Source of the DNA: Geosiphon pyriformis
Taxonomy: Eukaryota > Glomeromycota > Glomeromycetes > Archaeosporales > Geosiphonaceae
DNA: 64,000 nucleotides
Direction: 5' to 3'
Assembly (NCBI GenBank): GCA_016748015.1
Contig: JAAOMT010000303.1
Coordinates: 128,257 to 192,256 of the forward strand
This document shows positions 1 to 11,060 of the stretch, piece by piece. Position numbers and translations under genes: made by a program. Position 1 is the first letter of the stretch. Each line of letters opens with the position of its first letter. The notes below the pieces were generated by a model that made no database searches, was not told where the DNA came from, and worked only from the letters and a program-made list of their open reading frames with translations.

Positions 1-348
1 TTAAGATAACAAACAGTTATTTATTTGTGGTTTGGAAAGTTGTCCAGATGAAATTTAAACTGAGAGGTCTGTCTTTTTAGTTTTTAATCCTACTGCTATA
101 TATACATATTTGAGATTCCTCAATTCCTCAATTCTTCACAACAGGAATTCTGGGATTCCTGGAATTCTGCAATTCTTTTGAGAGGAATCTTAGAATTCTG
201 GAATCCTGTGATTCCTTGTAAGAATTCTGTAATTCCTGGAATTTTGCAATTCTTGAGAGGAATCCTGGAATTCCACATTTTACTACATCTACTTCTAATT
301 GGTTAATAACTATGTTAATATATATTCTCTATATTTCTATAAGTAACA
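1..348 (-). repeat. 3' LTR of element 1 (partial)
   Basis: The sequence matches about 10187-10455 closely in order and content, and ends in GTAACA at 348 as the complete LTRs do. It includes a TATA-like run near 98-110 and the clustered GAATTC/GGAATTCC-type repeats at about 140-280. The first ~520 bp of this LTR lie left of the window. Confidence 0.9.
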
Positions 349-366
349 TTATTTCTTCTTTTTAAT
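349..366 (-). other. Polypurine tract of element 1
   Basis: Read on the minus strand, a purine-rich run (AAAAAGAAGAAATAA) sits directly against the LTR terminus TGTTAC. This is the usual place for plus-strand DNA priming in LTR elements. The same motif, preceded by a GAGCTCAATATT block, recurs at 62039-62055 and in decayed form at 26351-26369. Confidence 0.75.
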
Positions 367-1199
367 ATTGAGCTCTATCGAAATTTAACTCTGTTAATTC
401 CTCTTCTTGAAGTATTTCCTGAATTTCATTTTCGAGAATTACTTGTGTTATTTAAGTCTGTAATTCTTCAAATTGAGCGTTGGTAATCTTTCCTAATTGA
501 TTACTGATAACCATATCTATTGCTTTGTTGAGTAAGATTTCTGGTCGATCCTAAAATGCTGTGTGTATTCAGTATATGGCTCAGGTCTGTGTGGATAAGT
601 TGTTATTTCCCACAAAATGTTCTAATTGTTGTAGTATTCATGTGTCGAATAATCGCTTTGTTTTATCTGTATATAGATTCTGGATATTCCTGTGTTGTTC
701 TAAGTAAAATAACAATAGTTTCTTGAAAATTGTTGTATCCACCAATTCCAAGTTTCTTTAGTCAACTCTTGGTATAGTGACTTTTTTGTCGACTTTTTTA
801 TTGCTAATTTTACTTTCGCAATGATTTTGTCAACAGTATTTTCTGTTTTCTTCTGTGTTCTATGTGGCAATGTCTTTTTAGTGTCTTGATATCAGATGGT
901 TTGTTGATTAATTGTAATTTTCATCTCTTGGTGTTAAATCAATTGAAAAAGTTGTTGTGTTAATGAGTGGATGTTGTCTGTGATTTCCATTTTTCTGATA
1001 TTTTTTGTTGCATCTATCATGTCTTTATATATTTTTTTAATGAATTAATTTAACATGTTATTGTCAATGATGATGATTGGTTCCAAATTTCGTGAAATCT
1101 CCTCTGATTGGATTAGTATCTTCTGTACTCTTAATTGTAAAATATTACTGGTGGATAGTGGTGTGATGTTGTGGTATGGTTTCAGTTAATCTCTATATG
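364..1199 (-). other. 3' tail region of element 1, no recognised domain
   Basis: This lies between the integrase end and the polypurine tract. On the minus strand it gives a degenerate, mostly hydrophilic reading frame with several stops and no domain I recognise. The same segment exists in element 3 (about 25550-26350) and element 5 (62040-62800), so it belongs to the family rather than to an insertion. Confidence 0.6.
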
Positions 1200-2427
1200 C
1201 TGCTTTGGTTAAAATTTTGTTATCCAGTCTTAATTTGTAAGCTCCATTCCCTAGAATTTCTTCTATGTAAAATGATCCATCCCATTTGGGGTTGAATTTT
1301 CTACTCCATTGTTTTTCCGCTTTGGTATGATGTAAGAGTACTTTGTTTCCAATCTTGAATTCAACTGGTTTGTCTGATAGTTGATTATCATGTCTTTCTT
1401 TCTGTTTCTCTTGTAATTTTTGTATATTATTAGCTGCTCTTCTTCATTTGTTTTCCAATGTTTCCATTAAGTTATATGTTCTTCTTAACAATGTTTCTTG
1501 GAAATTTTCTTCTGTTATTAGTTCAGTTGGATATGTGTTAACCACTATTTCAACTGGTAATATTGCTGTTCTACCATATATCAATTTAAATGGTGTTGTT
1601 TGCATGATGTCTTGCTTTATTGTCCAATAAGCAAATAATACTGATGGTATAAACAAATTCTATTTGTTCTGGTTTTCTTGGCTGAGTTTTGCTATTGCTT
1701 TACACAATGTTCTATTAAATCTTTCAACTAATCCATTGGTTTGTGAATGGTATGGTGATGATAGTGGTCTTTTAATTCTGAATCTTTGGCTTAGTTCTGT
1801 TAATGTTCTATTTACAAAATAGGTTCCTTGGTCTGATAATAGTTCTTTTGGACATCCATGTTGACAAATCAGATCTTAATAGACAAATTCGGCAACAGAT
1901 TCTGCATCTGCTCTTTGAATTGCTTTGGCTTCTGGCCATTTAGTAAGATAGTCCATGGCTACTGCAATATATCTGTTGCCTCTGCTGGTAATTGTCAATG
2001 ATCCAACTAAATTGATTCCAATATGGTCAAATAGTTGTTCTACTTTGATTGGTCTCAATGGTTTGCTGGGTCTTGTTCCTTCTCTTCTTTGACAAGCATC
2101 ACAATTTTGCACATATTGGATGATATCTGGATACATTAATAGCCAATAGTATCTCTTTCTGGTTCTTTTCATGGTTGCTTCTTTATGAAAATATCCTGTA
2201 GTTGAATTTGAGTGCATGTTGAACAGTATTGTCTCTTTTTCTGGTTCTGTAATTATTCTGGTTGGTTGATCTGAATTTTTTCTATTTTTCTGATAAAGTA
2301 TATTTTGGTAAGTGATAAAATATTTGGATTGTTGTTTAATCCTCTTTTGTTTTGGTTGAGATAATTTCTCCTTGAACTGTTGAATATCTATATAATGTTG
2401 AAGTTGTTGATATTTTTGTGTGTTCAT
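1200..2427 (-). pseudogene. Integrase, element 1 (broken)
   Basis: This is a DDE integrase of the retroviral/Ty3 type, which would insert the element cDNA. The 183-residue stretch 1876-2427 holds the HHCC zinc-binding region: His residues in HSNSTTGYFH, then CDACQ. The catalytic core follows, with a typical LTKWPEAKAIQ block. Further core sequence lies at 1660-1875 and 1444-1656, with LSDQ and GLVERFN motifs carrying the second Asp and the Glu. The first catalytic Asp is replaced by Asn (IGINLVGS where element 4 has IGIDL). A GPY/F-like module (GSFYIEEILGNGAYKLR) is near 1216-1300. In-frame stops separate the pieces, so it cannot be functional. Confidence 0.88.
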
Positions 2428-2599
2428 CTTTTGTTATATTTTCGTGAGTATTGTTTTGGTTTTGTTATATTTTTTTTTGGTTGAAATGTTCTTAGATTTG
2501 TCTCATTCATGACAAACTGTCAGCATTTCTATTGTCTTTTCCCTTTTTATAATGTATGATATAAGTATATGTCAAAAGAGCCATTTTTTATCTTGACTG

Positions 2600-3820
2600 T
2601 CTTCCATCTCCAAATTCTTGTTTTTGAAGTGATGTTAATTTTTTGTGATCTGTGTACACCTCAAACTTTTGGCTCAAGTATTTTTTCTATTTCATAACTG
2701 CTCAATAGATTGCTAAATGTTCTAATTCTGGTGTTCCATAGTTCTTTTCAGCTGGTGTTAAACCTCGGCTGGCATATGTGACTAGATGTTTTCTTTCATC
2801 TGGTCCTCTCTGAGATAGTACTGTTCCCAATGCTTGACCTGATGCATCGGTGGTAATAATAAATAGTTTATTATGATTTGGATAGATCAATACTAGAGCT
2901 TGAATAAGCTTCCTTTTTAAGATGTCAAATGCTTCTTGCTGGGTTTCAGTCCATTTATACTTTGCATTTTTGGTTTGAAGATCATTGAATGGTTGTGCTA
3001 TCTTTAAAAAGTTCTTTATAAAGTGTCTATAATAGCTTGCGAATTCCAAGAATGATTTCAGCTTGGTTATGTTGGTTGGTATTGAAAAGTTCTTTACTAT
3101 CTCTATTTTCTCTGGATCTGTTTTTATTTTGTCTTTGCTAACTATGTGTCCCAAGAATTTTAGTTTTGTTTTGCCAAAAAAACACTTTGTTGCATTCAAT
3201 TTTAATCCTGTTTGTCATAGTCTTTCAAACACTTGTTGAAGATGATGTAGATGATCATCAAATGTTTTTGAGAACACATTGGTGTTATCCAAGTATATAA
3301 CTACTGATTTCCACAATAAGTTGGTATACACAATTTCTATTAGCCATTGGAATGTAGCTGGAGCATTGATTAAGCCGAATGGCATAACTTTAAACTCAAA
3401 GTTTCCCTCTCTTGTGGTGAATGCTGTTTTTTCTTTGTCGGCTGGATCCATGGCTACTTGCCAATACTCACTATCCAAGTCTAACATTGAGAACCATTTG
3501 TTTCCACCAAAAGCGTCAAATAGTTTTTGTATCCATGAAGTTAGATAGCTGTCTTTACAAGTTACACTATTGAGTTTTTTATAGTCTACACAAAATCAGA
3601 TTTTTCCATTCTTCTTATAGATGAGTACTACTGGTGACAACCATAGGCTCATTGATGGCTGAATTAACCCATTATCAAGCATTTGGTTGATCTCTTGACA
3701 GATGATTTCATGGCTTGCTGGTGGTACCCTATATGTTTGCTGTTTAATTGGTATTGCATCTTCAGTCTTGATCTGATGCTGGATAATATCAGTTCTGCCA
3801 AAATTTGTTTTTACTGGCAA
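2600..3820 (-). pseudogene. Reverse transcriptase and RNase H, element 1 (broken)
   Basis: This is the RT of a Ty3/gypsy element. 3596-3820 carries the fingers region (VPPASHEIICQEINQML, then LSPVVLIYKKNGKI). 3215-3487 carries the palm (LDLDSEYWQVAMDPADKEKT, VMPFGLINAPATFQ). The active-site box reads YLDN instead of YLDD, which should inactivate the enzyme. 2702-3199 carries the thumb/connection (KLKFLGHIVSKDKIKTDPEK) and the start of RNase H (IITTDASGQALGTVLSQ, YASRGL, ELEHLAIY). RNase H continues to about 2600 with YTDHK. Frameshifts and stops (at about 3488-3595 and 3200-3214) separate the pieces. Confidence 0.92.
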
Positions 3821-3863
3821 AAATGTTATTGAAATTATTGAGTAACATCTTTAGTTGCATCTG

Positions 3864-5036
3864 TTAAAATGGGTCTAGATTTCCTATGTTTATCTGTTCC
3901 AATTGTTTTGGCTGTAACAGATAACATTTGTTTCGTCCATAGATAATTTGTAATGTAATGTCCACATATCCACAAAGCTGTGGAAAATCTGGAATGCTAC
4001 TTAGTGCTTGATCTTCAATTTCTGTGGTTAAATATCCAAGAGTGGTTCCTTCCGGTATTTCTACAACATTTCCGGTGTTGTTGTAGATAAGAATTTTGAT
4101 ATGGTTATGGCTTTTGGCTGATATATGTAGATTGATAAGTCCAATTTTTCCTGATTTACAAAGGGTTGCTTCTGCTTCAAAAATCTGTTTTTGTTCCTTC
4201 TCTCTCCTTTCTATTGTTAACATGTATTGGCTATATGATGGAATGAAAATTGTTTGACTGGTTGAGATAATTTTTCCTTGGCCAATAATTTTTTCCTCCA
4301 CTATATTGACTGGTACATCTATTCTACCCATTGATCCAAATCTCTGTATCCCTCTTGCTGTTATCCCTAATTCTTTCCTATTTCCCACTGAAACTAACTG
4401 AGCTATTTTCACCAGAGGCAGGAATATTGCCTATGCTATTCTTTCATTTGGCTTTATAATATAGGCCTTTTCTGAGTTATTTTGTAGCATAGCAATGATA
4501 TTTCTTATATATCCTGCATCAATTATTCCTCCTCTGATGTTTATTTCCTTTTTCACTAAATTATTCCTAAATGCTAATTGAACCATTATTGTTGCTGGAA
4601 TTTCTAGTGCTATTTTCAAATCAATGCAAGTGCATGAATAGGGTTCCAATTTGATGGCATCCTTTTCTGGATATCTCAGATCAAATCCTGCATCAGTATT
4701 ATGTACACATTCTGGCATAATATCTTCATCATTATTACTGAACCATTTCAGTTCTTGCTCTTTGGTGAGATCAGAGAGTGCAATATATTGTTTGTAGTTT
4801 GAATTGGAGTTTGAATCTGAGTTGGAATCATTATCATAGCCATTTTGAACAGAGCTAGAACCATTATTTTTGTTATTGTTATTGTTGGAGTTTGAATTGG
4901 AGTTGGAACTCAATTCCAATTCTGATGTGCAGTTGTTGATTGGTTCTTCTTCTTCGGGGATCGTGTAGATCATGTGTGGTGGTGGATTGTAGATAAAGTC
5001 ACAATCATCACAGAATTGGAAGTTACATGGAATCAA
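3864..5036 (-). pseudogene. dUTPase domain between protease and RT, element 1
   Basis: Two adjoining open stretches (4431-5036 and 3864-4412) carry the five motifs of trimeric dUTPase in order. These are AGFDLR (motif 1), the RNNLVKKEI region (a decayed motif 2, RSxLAKK in the other copies), GGIIDAGYIRNI (motif 3, with the catalytic Asp and the Tyr that stacks on the base), NERIAQ (motif 4) and RGIQRFGSMG (motif 5). The enzyme hydrolyses dUTP to dUMP and would limit uracil in element cDNA. An acidic, Asn/Ser-rich linker precedes it (about 4770-4920). The region after motif 5 leads into the RT. The break near 4413-4430 is a frameshift or stop. Confidence 0.85.
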
Positions 5037-5051
5037 ACAATGGTCACATAA

Positions 5052-5880
5052 TCAGGTGTTGATTTTTTCCAAGCGTTGCTTTTGCTTTTCTCTTGTAGGT
5101 GCTAGATTCTGATAGTGTTCATGAAATTCTTCTGGGCTGTTTTCTAAGTCAATAAAGGCATTTAGATTGAGAACCAAAACAATGTCTGTTGGTTCTAAAA
5201 GGTTATTCTTGATCTTCAGAATTTTACTGGGTAAAGTGCCTTCTACTTTGGCATTGGTCATTTGTCAGATCTTGTTCTCGTCATGTAGATAGCCATTTAG
5301 GCGGGATATAGCTCAGTGCCATGCTGCTGTAATAGGCATATCATGACTTACCCAGTCGCTAATGAGGATTGTGTATTGGCATGAAACATCGCATATTCCT
5401 CTTTAATCAGAAATGTTATTCCATATTCCTTTGTTAAGTAATTGTTTGCTGCAAGCAAGACATGGTTCATTGTCCTACTTGCCTTGTTTTTTTGGGTAGC
5501 TATATCATTCTCTATGATAGGGCTTGCAATAATAATGGGTTTGCGTCCAGTAGTCTTCATCTGGTGCTACCTAAGCTCTCATTGAAGACAGTTTTTTCCT
5601 ATAGTTCTTGCATTTGAGAGGTATATATGGTGGCTCTTTTATTGGTTCACATGAATATTCCCTTTCCCAGCCATTAGTTATTTCTTCTGCAGTGGTGGTT
5701 TCTTTAGATATGTTTTTTTCTCTTCCTTTCCTTTTTTCCTTGTTTTTTTCTTCCCAATCTAGAATTGATAACATCTCACTTTGGTTGTTGTCGGTCCAAG
5801 CATTAATGATGGCTTTCCAAATAAGTTCTTCTTTTTGTTTCTCCTTTCTGTTGTCGTTGTTGTCCTAGGTGAGTATTAAT
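5052..5880 (-). pseudogene. Cys-rich segment between protease and dUTPase, element 1
   Basis: Decayed reading frames correspond to the better-kept Cys-rich region of elements 2 and 4. Visible pieces are LKCKNYRKKLSSM (5571-5774, where the second Cys of a CxxC has become Tyr) and HEHYQNLAPTREKQKQRL (5052-5261). A further Cys pair region (FCDDCDFIYNPPPHM) begins the dUTPase reading frame near 4960-5020. In intact form this would probably bind zinc. No function is known to me. Confidence 0.55.
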
Positions 5881-6119
5881 GGCAGTTTGTTGTGATTGAC
5901 GTTGGCCCATGAGACTTGGTATACTTCCCAAGTGGGTTTCGCTTTTTTTTCCTTGAATTCGATAAGTGGTGTTGATGGCATGGTGATGGGCTTAAAGTGG
6001 TCACACATGGCTGGTACTCGTGTGTGTCAACCATTTTGGCTAAGCTAGAGCTCTTGGGTGTTCCAATCTAAGATTGCGTTGGTTTTGGACAGCCAATCAT
6101 TCTCAATGAGTGCTTGGTA

Positions 6120-6560
6120 TTAAGTGGTTTCTATGATAAGTATTTTGATTGGTACTATAATGCCATTGACTTCTATGGGAAAATCATCAATCTCTCCAAT
6201 AAGTGTTTTGGTTGTTCCATTGGCTGTAATAATCTTGGCACTGGCAGCATAATCAATTTGGCAACCTAATTGATCTATGAGTTGTTTTGTGATGATGCTG
6301 CCAGCTGATCCACTATCTAAGATCAGTTTGATAGAGTAACCATCAACTTTCACATCAGTGTACATCATGGTGATGGGTTTCTCCTCAAGTGCTGCTCTAC
6401 TGAACAAGAGTGGGTTGATGGTTTCCTCCAATTTGAAAAGAAAGATGGCTGCGAGAGATTTGTTTTTAGTAACTATTGCTGGTGGAATATTGTTGGTGAG
6501 TGTTGTTTGGGGTGGGTTGGATTCCGAGTTGTTGGTAGTGGCATCTTCTGAGATAACCAA
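6120..6560 (-). pseudogene. Retropepsin (aspartic protease), element 1
   Basis: An open stretch of 146 codons carries the retroviral-type protease. The catalytic triad region LILDSGSAGSIITKQLID is intact, which is the best preserved of the copies, followed by an ITANGTTKTLIGEI strand and an IPIKILIIETT segment near its end. The enzyme would cut the Gag-Pol polyprotein. It follows the CCHC knuckle and precedes the Cys-rich region. The stop at the 3' end (ETT, then stop, where other copies read on into YQALVGNDWL) separates it from the rest of pol. Confidence 0.85.
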
Positions 6561-6899
6561 GAGACTTAAATAGTTCTGGGAATTCGGGTTTTGGGTGGAA
6601 CCAGTACTCAGATTCTGCTGTCAAGAGCCTGATGATTGGTAAAAGAAGCTGGGAATCAGTTGATAAACAACCATCACCAATATCCAGTTTTGAGTAATTC
6701 TAGATCTTGGGTTTCTTGATGTTATTTGAATGGAGTTTTGGAGTGGTGTTTAAATTGGTTGTTGGGGCTGATAAATTATTTGGGGCTGCGGCTGATAAAT
6801 TACCAGTGACTGCAGTTAATAAATTGGAGGTTGATAGATTAGTTACTGCATCATTGGCAGGTAAGTAGTTTGATATTGGTCTTGATTTGGGTAGTGATT

Positions 6900-7436
6900 T
6901 TGAGTCTGAAATCTGCAATTAAGGTTTTGATATTGATTTCCCGATTATGAATTGTTGCTATAAAATTGACAGTTGGCTCTAATGTGACCTTGTTTACTAC
7001 AGTTATGGCAAACATGCATTTCTGGCTGCCATAGCTGATTGGGTAATGATGATGATTTTGATGGATGTGGCTAATTTTAGAAACAATTTGTGTTTCCTAA
7101 ATTATTGCGTTGTTGTGGTGGTTAATAGATTGCATGATTGTCAGCTAAGTATTCCTCTTGTTTCTGATTGATTGTATCACTGAATTGTTTTAGTTTGGAA
7201 TTCAAGTCAGATGATCTGTTCATCACTAAATTTACAGTTTGGACATGGTTGGCTTTTAGTTTGGCTGCTTCAAAATCTCTGGCATGGGTGATGGTAGTTG
7301 GGAGGTCAACTGGATGCATTGAGCATACTTGCTGAAGGATGCTACTGCACAATCCTCTGATGAACTGGTTTAAGATCTGTGGCACTATAAAATAATGAGC
7401 TTAAATTGTCTGAATTTGGCACAGATTTCTATGGAA
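6900..7436 (-). pseudogene. Gag C-terminal part with CCHC zinc knuckle, element 1
   Basis: 7122-7385 encodes the end of the capsid-like domain (LNQFIRGLCSSILQQV) followed by a helical stretch with QKQEEYL. Downstream, at 6969-7010, is a single CCHC knuckle, CHNCSKQGHIRANC, the usual nucleocapsid motif for RNA binding. Gag is interrupted at 7437 by the solo LTR and resumes at 8285. Confidence 0.8.
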
Positions 7437-7440
7437 GCGT

Positions 7441-8284
7441 TGTTACTCATAGAAATATAAAGAATATATATTAACATAGTTATTAGCCAATCAGAAGTAG
7501 ACGTAGTAAAATGTGGAATTCCAGAATTCCTTTCAGGAATTGCAGGATTCCAGGAATTACAGGATTCTCACAAGAAATTGCAGGATTCCAGAATTCCAGG
7601 ATTCCTCTCAAAAAAATTGCAGAATTCCAGGAATTCCAGAATTCCTGTTGTAAAAAATTGAAGAATTGAGGAATCTCAATTATGTATATATAGCAGTAGG
7701 ATTAAAAGCTGAAAGAATGGATCTCAAAGTTTAGATTTCATCTAGACAATCTTTCAAACACAATAAATAACTATTTGGTATCTCAAACCTAATTCCACTA
7801 TCAATACTCTATGTTAATAGTAATTGATACTTAAACACACTAGAACAATAGCTCTTGATCACGGCTATTAACGGAATACTGACTTGCAAAATTGTCTTGG
7901 CTTATTTATGATTTTTTTTATTTCTTTTCTTTATTTTATTTTGATTTTATTGTTGTGCACTAATTGGTTAAATAAAGTGCTAGATTACTAACGTCAAGGA
8001 TTGTCTGGTAAAATACTCTTACAAGAGGGTAGGACACGTACAAAAGATATGGAATACTTACCAGAGGATTGCCGGCCATCACACTGAGAGAAGAATTGAC
8101 AGAATTGCGATTCTGGGAAGCTACAAATAAAATAACTATTGAATATCTGTTTATTATACAAAGAACTCAAACTGAAATCTTCAGATACAAAACCTTCAGA
8201 TTAATAACATCAATGCAAATAACTTTTAGTACCAAGTTACGGGTTTGTTATTTGATTCAACATCCCAAATAATCACTTGTAATA
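7441..8284 (+). repeat. Solo LTR of family A inserted in gag of element 1
   Basis: It begins TGTTACTCATAG and ends CACTTGTAATA, the terminal sequences of the family A LTR in plus orientation, opposite to its host. Comparison with the uninterrupted gag of elements 2 and 4 shows the insertion point. The flanking 4-bp copies GCGT (7437-7440) and GCAT (8285-8288) look like a target-site duplication that has taken one substitution. It includes the GGAATTCC-type repeat cluster (7515-7650), a TATA run near 7682 and an AATAAA near 7763. No internal sequence is present, so it arose by LTR-LTR recombination or is a remnant. Confidence 0.88.
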
Positions 8285-9640
8285 GCATTCCAAGTAAGTG
8301 GTGACTGCTTCTGTGTCCCCTTGTTTGATGGTGGTAAATGTGTTGGTCAAGTAATTGATATTATTGTTATTACTAAAGTATCTTAAGAATTCTGTTTTGA
8401 ACTCATTAAAGGTTTGTGGTTTGGCGGCTAGGCTCTGATACCACAAGTTGGCAGTATCTTTGAGAAAATAGGAGATTGCTTGAAGAGTTCTATTGTCATT
8501 CTATCCATTGGCCACTATGGCTTTTTTAACATCATTGAACCATATTTGGGCGTCGTCCTTTTTGCCAATAAAATTGTCAAGTTTTGTGATTGGTACATAG
8601 GCCATTGGATCTAAGTTGGGTTGTTGTGATGGTAGTTGAAGTGGTTGTTGTTGCATGATTGGGGTGGTAGTTGAAGTGGCGGTTGTATGGGTTCAACTAT
8701 TGGATTAATTGGTGGTTGATTGATAACGATTACTGGAGGTAAGTTTTGTTGATTTATTAAATCAGGATTTCGATTATCCTGAGTTGGTGATGTCTGAATA
8801 TTCGGAGTTTTGATTTCTGGATTTTTTGAGTTTAGATTTTGCTGGGTTTAAAGATTTGGAGTTTTAAATTCCAGGTTTTTAGCAATTGGGTTCTGGTAAG
8901 TGAATTCTTGATCTTCAGCTTTTTCTTCTTCTTCTTCTTCTTCTTCTTCTGATTCCGTTACTTCCCACGGATCAGAAATTCCAAAATCTGGAGGAGGTGG
9001 TGGCAATCAGAGTCCTGATGGCATTGATAATTGTGAGTTAAATCCTTCAAAATACATGCCATATGGTCCTAATAACTCTGCTTTCCTTTGTTTACTTTGG
9101 AATAGGAATTGTCCAAATGCTGATGTTGCGTTTGATGTGGCCATGCTGGTAGATGTAATATTAATGGTGCTTCTGGATGTATAGTAGTATGATGGATTAG
9201 TTGGAAACTCAACTCTTGTTTTCTTCCAAGTAGGTAGTTGTATTCTTTTGGGTGTTACTGCTGGTGTTTGTAGTTTTCCTTTGCCTTTGTTCGCGTAAGT
9301 AATGGGGTATTTTTGCTGTGTATGGTGTTCAATTTTTTTGTTGATTTCCATGATGATGGAGGCGAAATTGTGATTTGTTGGCAGGTTGGTATTTTGAATT
9401 AATTTACTGTAAAAGACTTCTCTTGCTAATTTAATATTTACTAATGTTCCTAACAGATAGGCAATTCTTTCATTGATGTAGAAATTGAAAGCTGATTCTG
9501 CTGATATGTGGTTGTGATTTAATTTCAAATGTTGACAGTAGTGTTGAAATAAAGATTTTGCAAATTCTAGATAGTTTGCTTCTATGTTTTTTGATTCTGC
9601 CACTTTTAGATTTGTGTTGGTGCTGGTTTTCTGTAGGATT
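8285..9640 (-). pseudogene. Gag N-terminal part, element 1
   Basis: 9007-9603 gives 198 codons of Gag N-terminal region (SLFQHYCQHLKLNHNHISAE, INERIAYLLGTLVN). It is matched by 17904-18341 in element 2 and 36096-36473 in element 4. Further left, to 8285, the frame is broken but still recognisable: a Glu-rich run from a TTC repeat (8918-8950), a Pro/Gln-rich region, then the capsid core (WLND-type, ending near 8285). Gag would form the particle shell. No ATG is present near the start of this frame; see findings. Confidence 0.75.
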
Positions 9641-9661
9641 ATATCTTACAGAAAGCACCAA
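9617..9661 (-). promoter_or_regulatory. PBS region with stem-loop, element 1
   Basis: Immediately inside the 5' LTR, reading on the minus strand, TTTGGTGCTTTCTG follows the LTR end GTAACA. It has the TGG expected of a tRNA primer-binding site. The same sequence forms the 5' arm of an inverted repeat whose 3' arm ends at 9617, with a short ATTATA-like loop. Elements 2 and 4 keep this structure. Confidence 0.6.
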
Positions 9662-9662
9662 A

Positions 9663-10455
9663 TGTTACAGGTGACTATTTCTGGTGTTGAATTAGATAAC
9701 AAACCTGTAACTTGGTGCTCAAATCTAGTTGTAGTTGATAGTGATCTGAAGGTTTGTGTCTGAAAGGTTTGTATCTGAAGAGTTTGGTTGAGTTTTTTGT
9801 ATAATGAACAGAGATTCAATGGTAATAGTTTTATCCATAGCTTCCCAAAACCGCAGTTTTGTTAATTTTTTTCTCAGCTTGATGGCCGGTATTCCTCCTG
9901 GTAAGCTATCCTCAATTGAGTATTCTACTCTTATTTCTGGGTCTTTTACCAGTCATGTTTATCCTAATGTCAGTACTCCATGCGTTAATCCTCAATAGAG
10001 TTAGTAAACAACAATAAAATCAAAGCAAAAAATAAAAAAAAGAAAAGAAAATAAAGAAAGAAAAGAAATAAGCCAATGCAATTTGCAAGTTAGTATTCCG
10101 TCAATAGCCATGATCAAGAGCTATTGTTCCAGTATGGTTAAGTATCAATTACTATCAACATGAAGTATTGATAGTAGCAGCAGATTTAAGATAACAAACA
10201 GTTATTTATTTGTGGTTTGGAAAGTTGTTTAGATGAAATCTAAACTGAGAGGTCTGTCTTTTTAGCTTTTAATTCTACTACTATATATACATAATTGAGA
10301 TTCCTCAATTCTTCAATTTTTTACAACAAGAATCTTGGGATTCCTGGAATTCTGCAATTCCTAAAAAAAATCTGGAATTTCACATTTTACTATGTCTACT
10401 TTTGATTGGTTAATAACTATGCTAATATATATTCTCTATATTTCTATGAGTAACA
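9663..10455 (-). repeat. 5' LTR of element 1
   Basis: A 793-bp LTR bounded by TGTTAC and GTAACA (TG...CA ends). Read on the minus strand it has, in order, the terminal TGTTACTCATAG, a short GAATTCC-type repeat zone, a TATA box (TATATATA near 10283), an AATAAA-containing stretch (near 10205) and a long downstream part with a conserved reading frame (about 9770-9950). The right flank (10456 on) is the tail of element 2. Confidence 0.9.
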
Positions 10456-11060
10456 CCACTGATATGGTGTATTTTTTGTCTTTCTTTTGGTGTTTCAATA
10501 GCAAATTGTTTGGTTGTTAACAATAACTTTTATGTTTAAAGATTATTGACTTAAGGCCTGAAATAATTGTTGAGCTATGGTGTGAATATGATCTGGTATT
10601 TCCATTTTTTTTGGTTGCCTTTGTTACATATACTGTGTTTTTATATACTCTTTTATTGTTTGATTTTTTACATGTTTGGTCCAATAATTATGATTGGTTC
10701 CAGATTTTATGGAATCTTATTTGGTTGAACTAGTATTTGTTGTACTCTTAATTGTGGAATGTTATTGGTGGATGGTGACACTGTATGGTGATATGGTTTC
10801 AGTTAATTATCATGTGCTGGTTTGGCTAAGATTTTGTTGTCCTATCTTAATTTATAAGCTCTATTTTTAAGAATTTTTTCAATGTGAAATGGTCCATCCC
10901 ATTTGGTGTTAAATTTTCTATTCCATTGTTTTTTCTCTTTAGTAAAATGTAGAAGTATTTTGTCTCCAATCTTGAATTCAACTGGTTTGTTTGGTAGTTG
11001 GTTATTGTGTCTCTCTTTTTGTTTTTCTTGTGATTTTTGAATGTTATCAGCTGCTTTTCA

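Larger units (their letters stand above)
1..10455 (-). mobile_element. Family A Ty3/gypsy-type LTR retrotransposon, element 1
   Basis: This is a nearly full-length but decayed element read on the minus strand. The 5' LTR is 9663-10455, the internal part is 349-9662, and the 3' LTR is 1-348, cut by the window edge. Domains in transcription order are gag (about 9640 to 8285, continued 7436 to 6900), CCHC knuckle, retropepsin (6560-6120), Cys-rich segment (about 5880-5052), dUTPase (5036-3864), RT and RNase H (3820-2600) and integrase (2427-1200). RT upstream of integrase places it with Ty3/gypsy elements. I see no chromodomain after the integrase; a GPY/F-like module is present near 1216-1300. 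Stop codons and frameshifts break every domain. The right edge abuts the tail of element 2, so it appears inserted into that element. Confidence 0.9.

Noticed and set aside
349-1199. Chromodomain after the integrase, expected if the family were a chromovirus
   Set aside because: The translated tail shows a GPY/F-like module but no aromatic-cage pattern of a chromodomain that I can see.
3279-3548. Plus-strand open frame of 89 codons
   Set aside because: It lies antisense to the RT palm region of element 1, which has clear RT motifs; a shadow frame.
8918-8950. TTC trinucleotide repeat as a stand-alone microsatellite
   Set aside because: It encodes a Glu run of Gag on the minus strand and is partly kept in element 2, so it belongs to the element.
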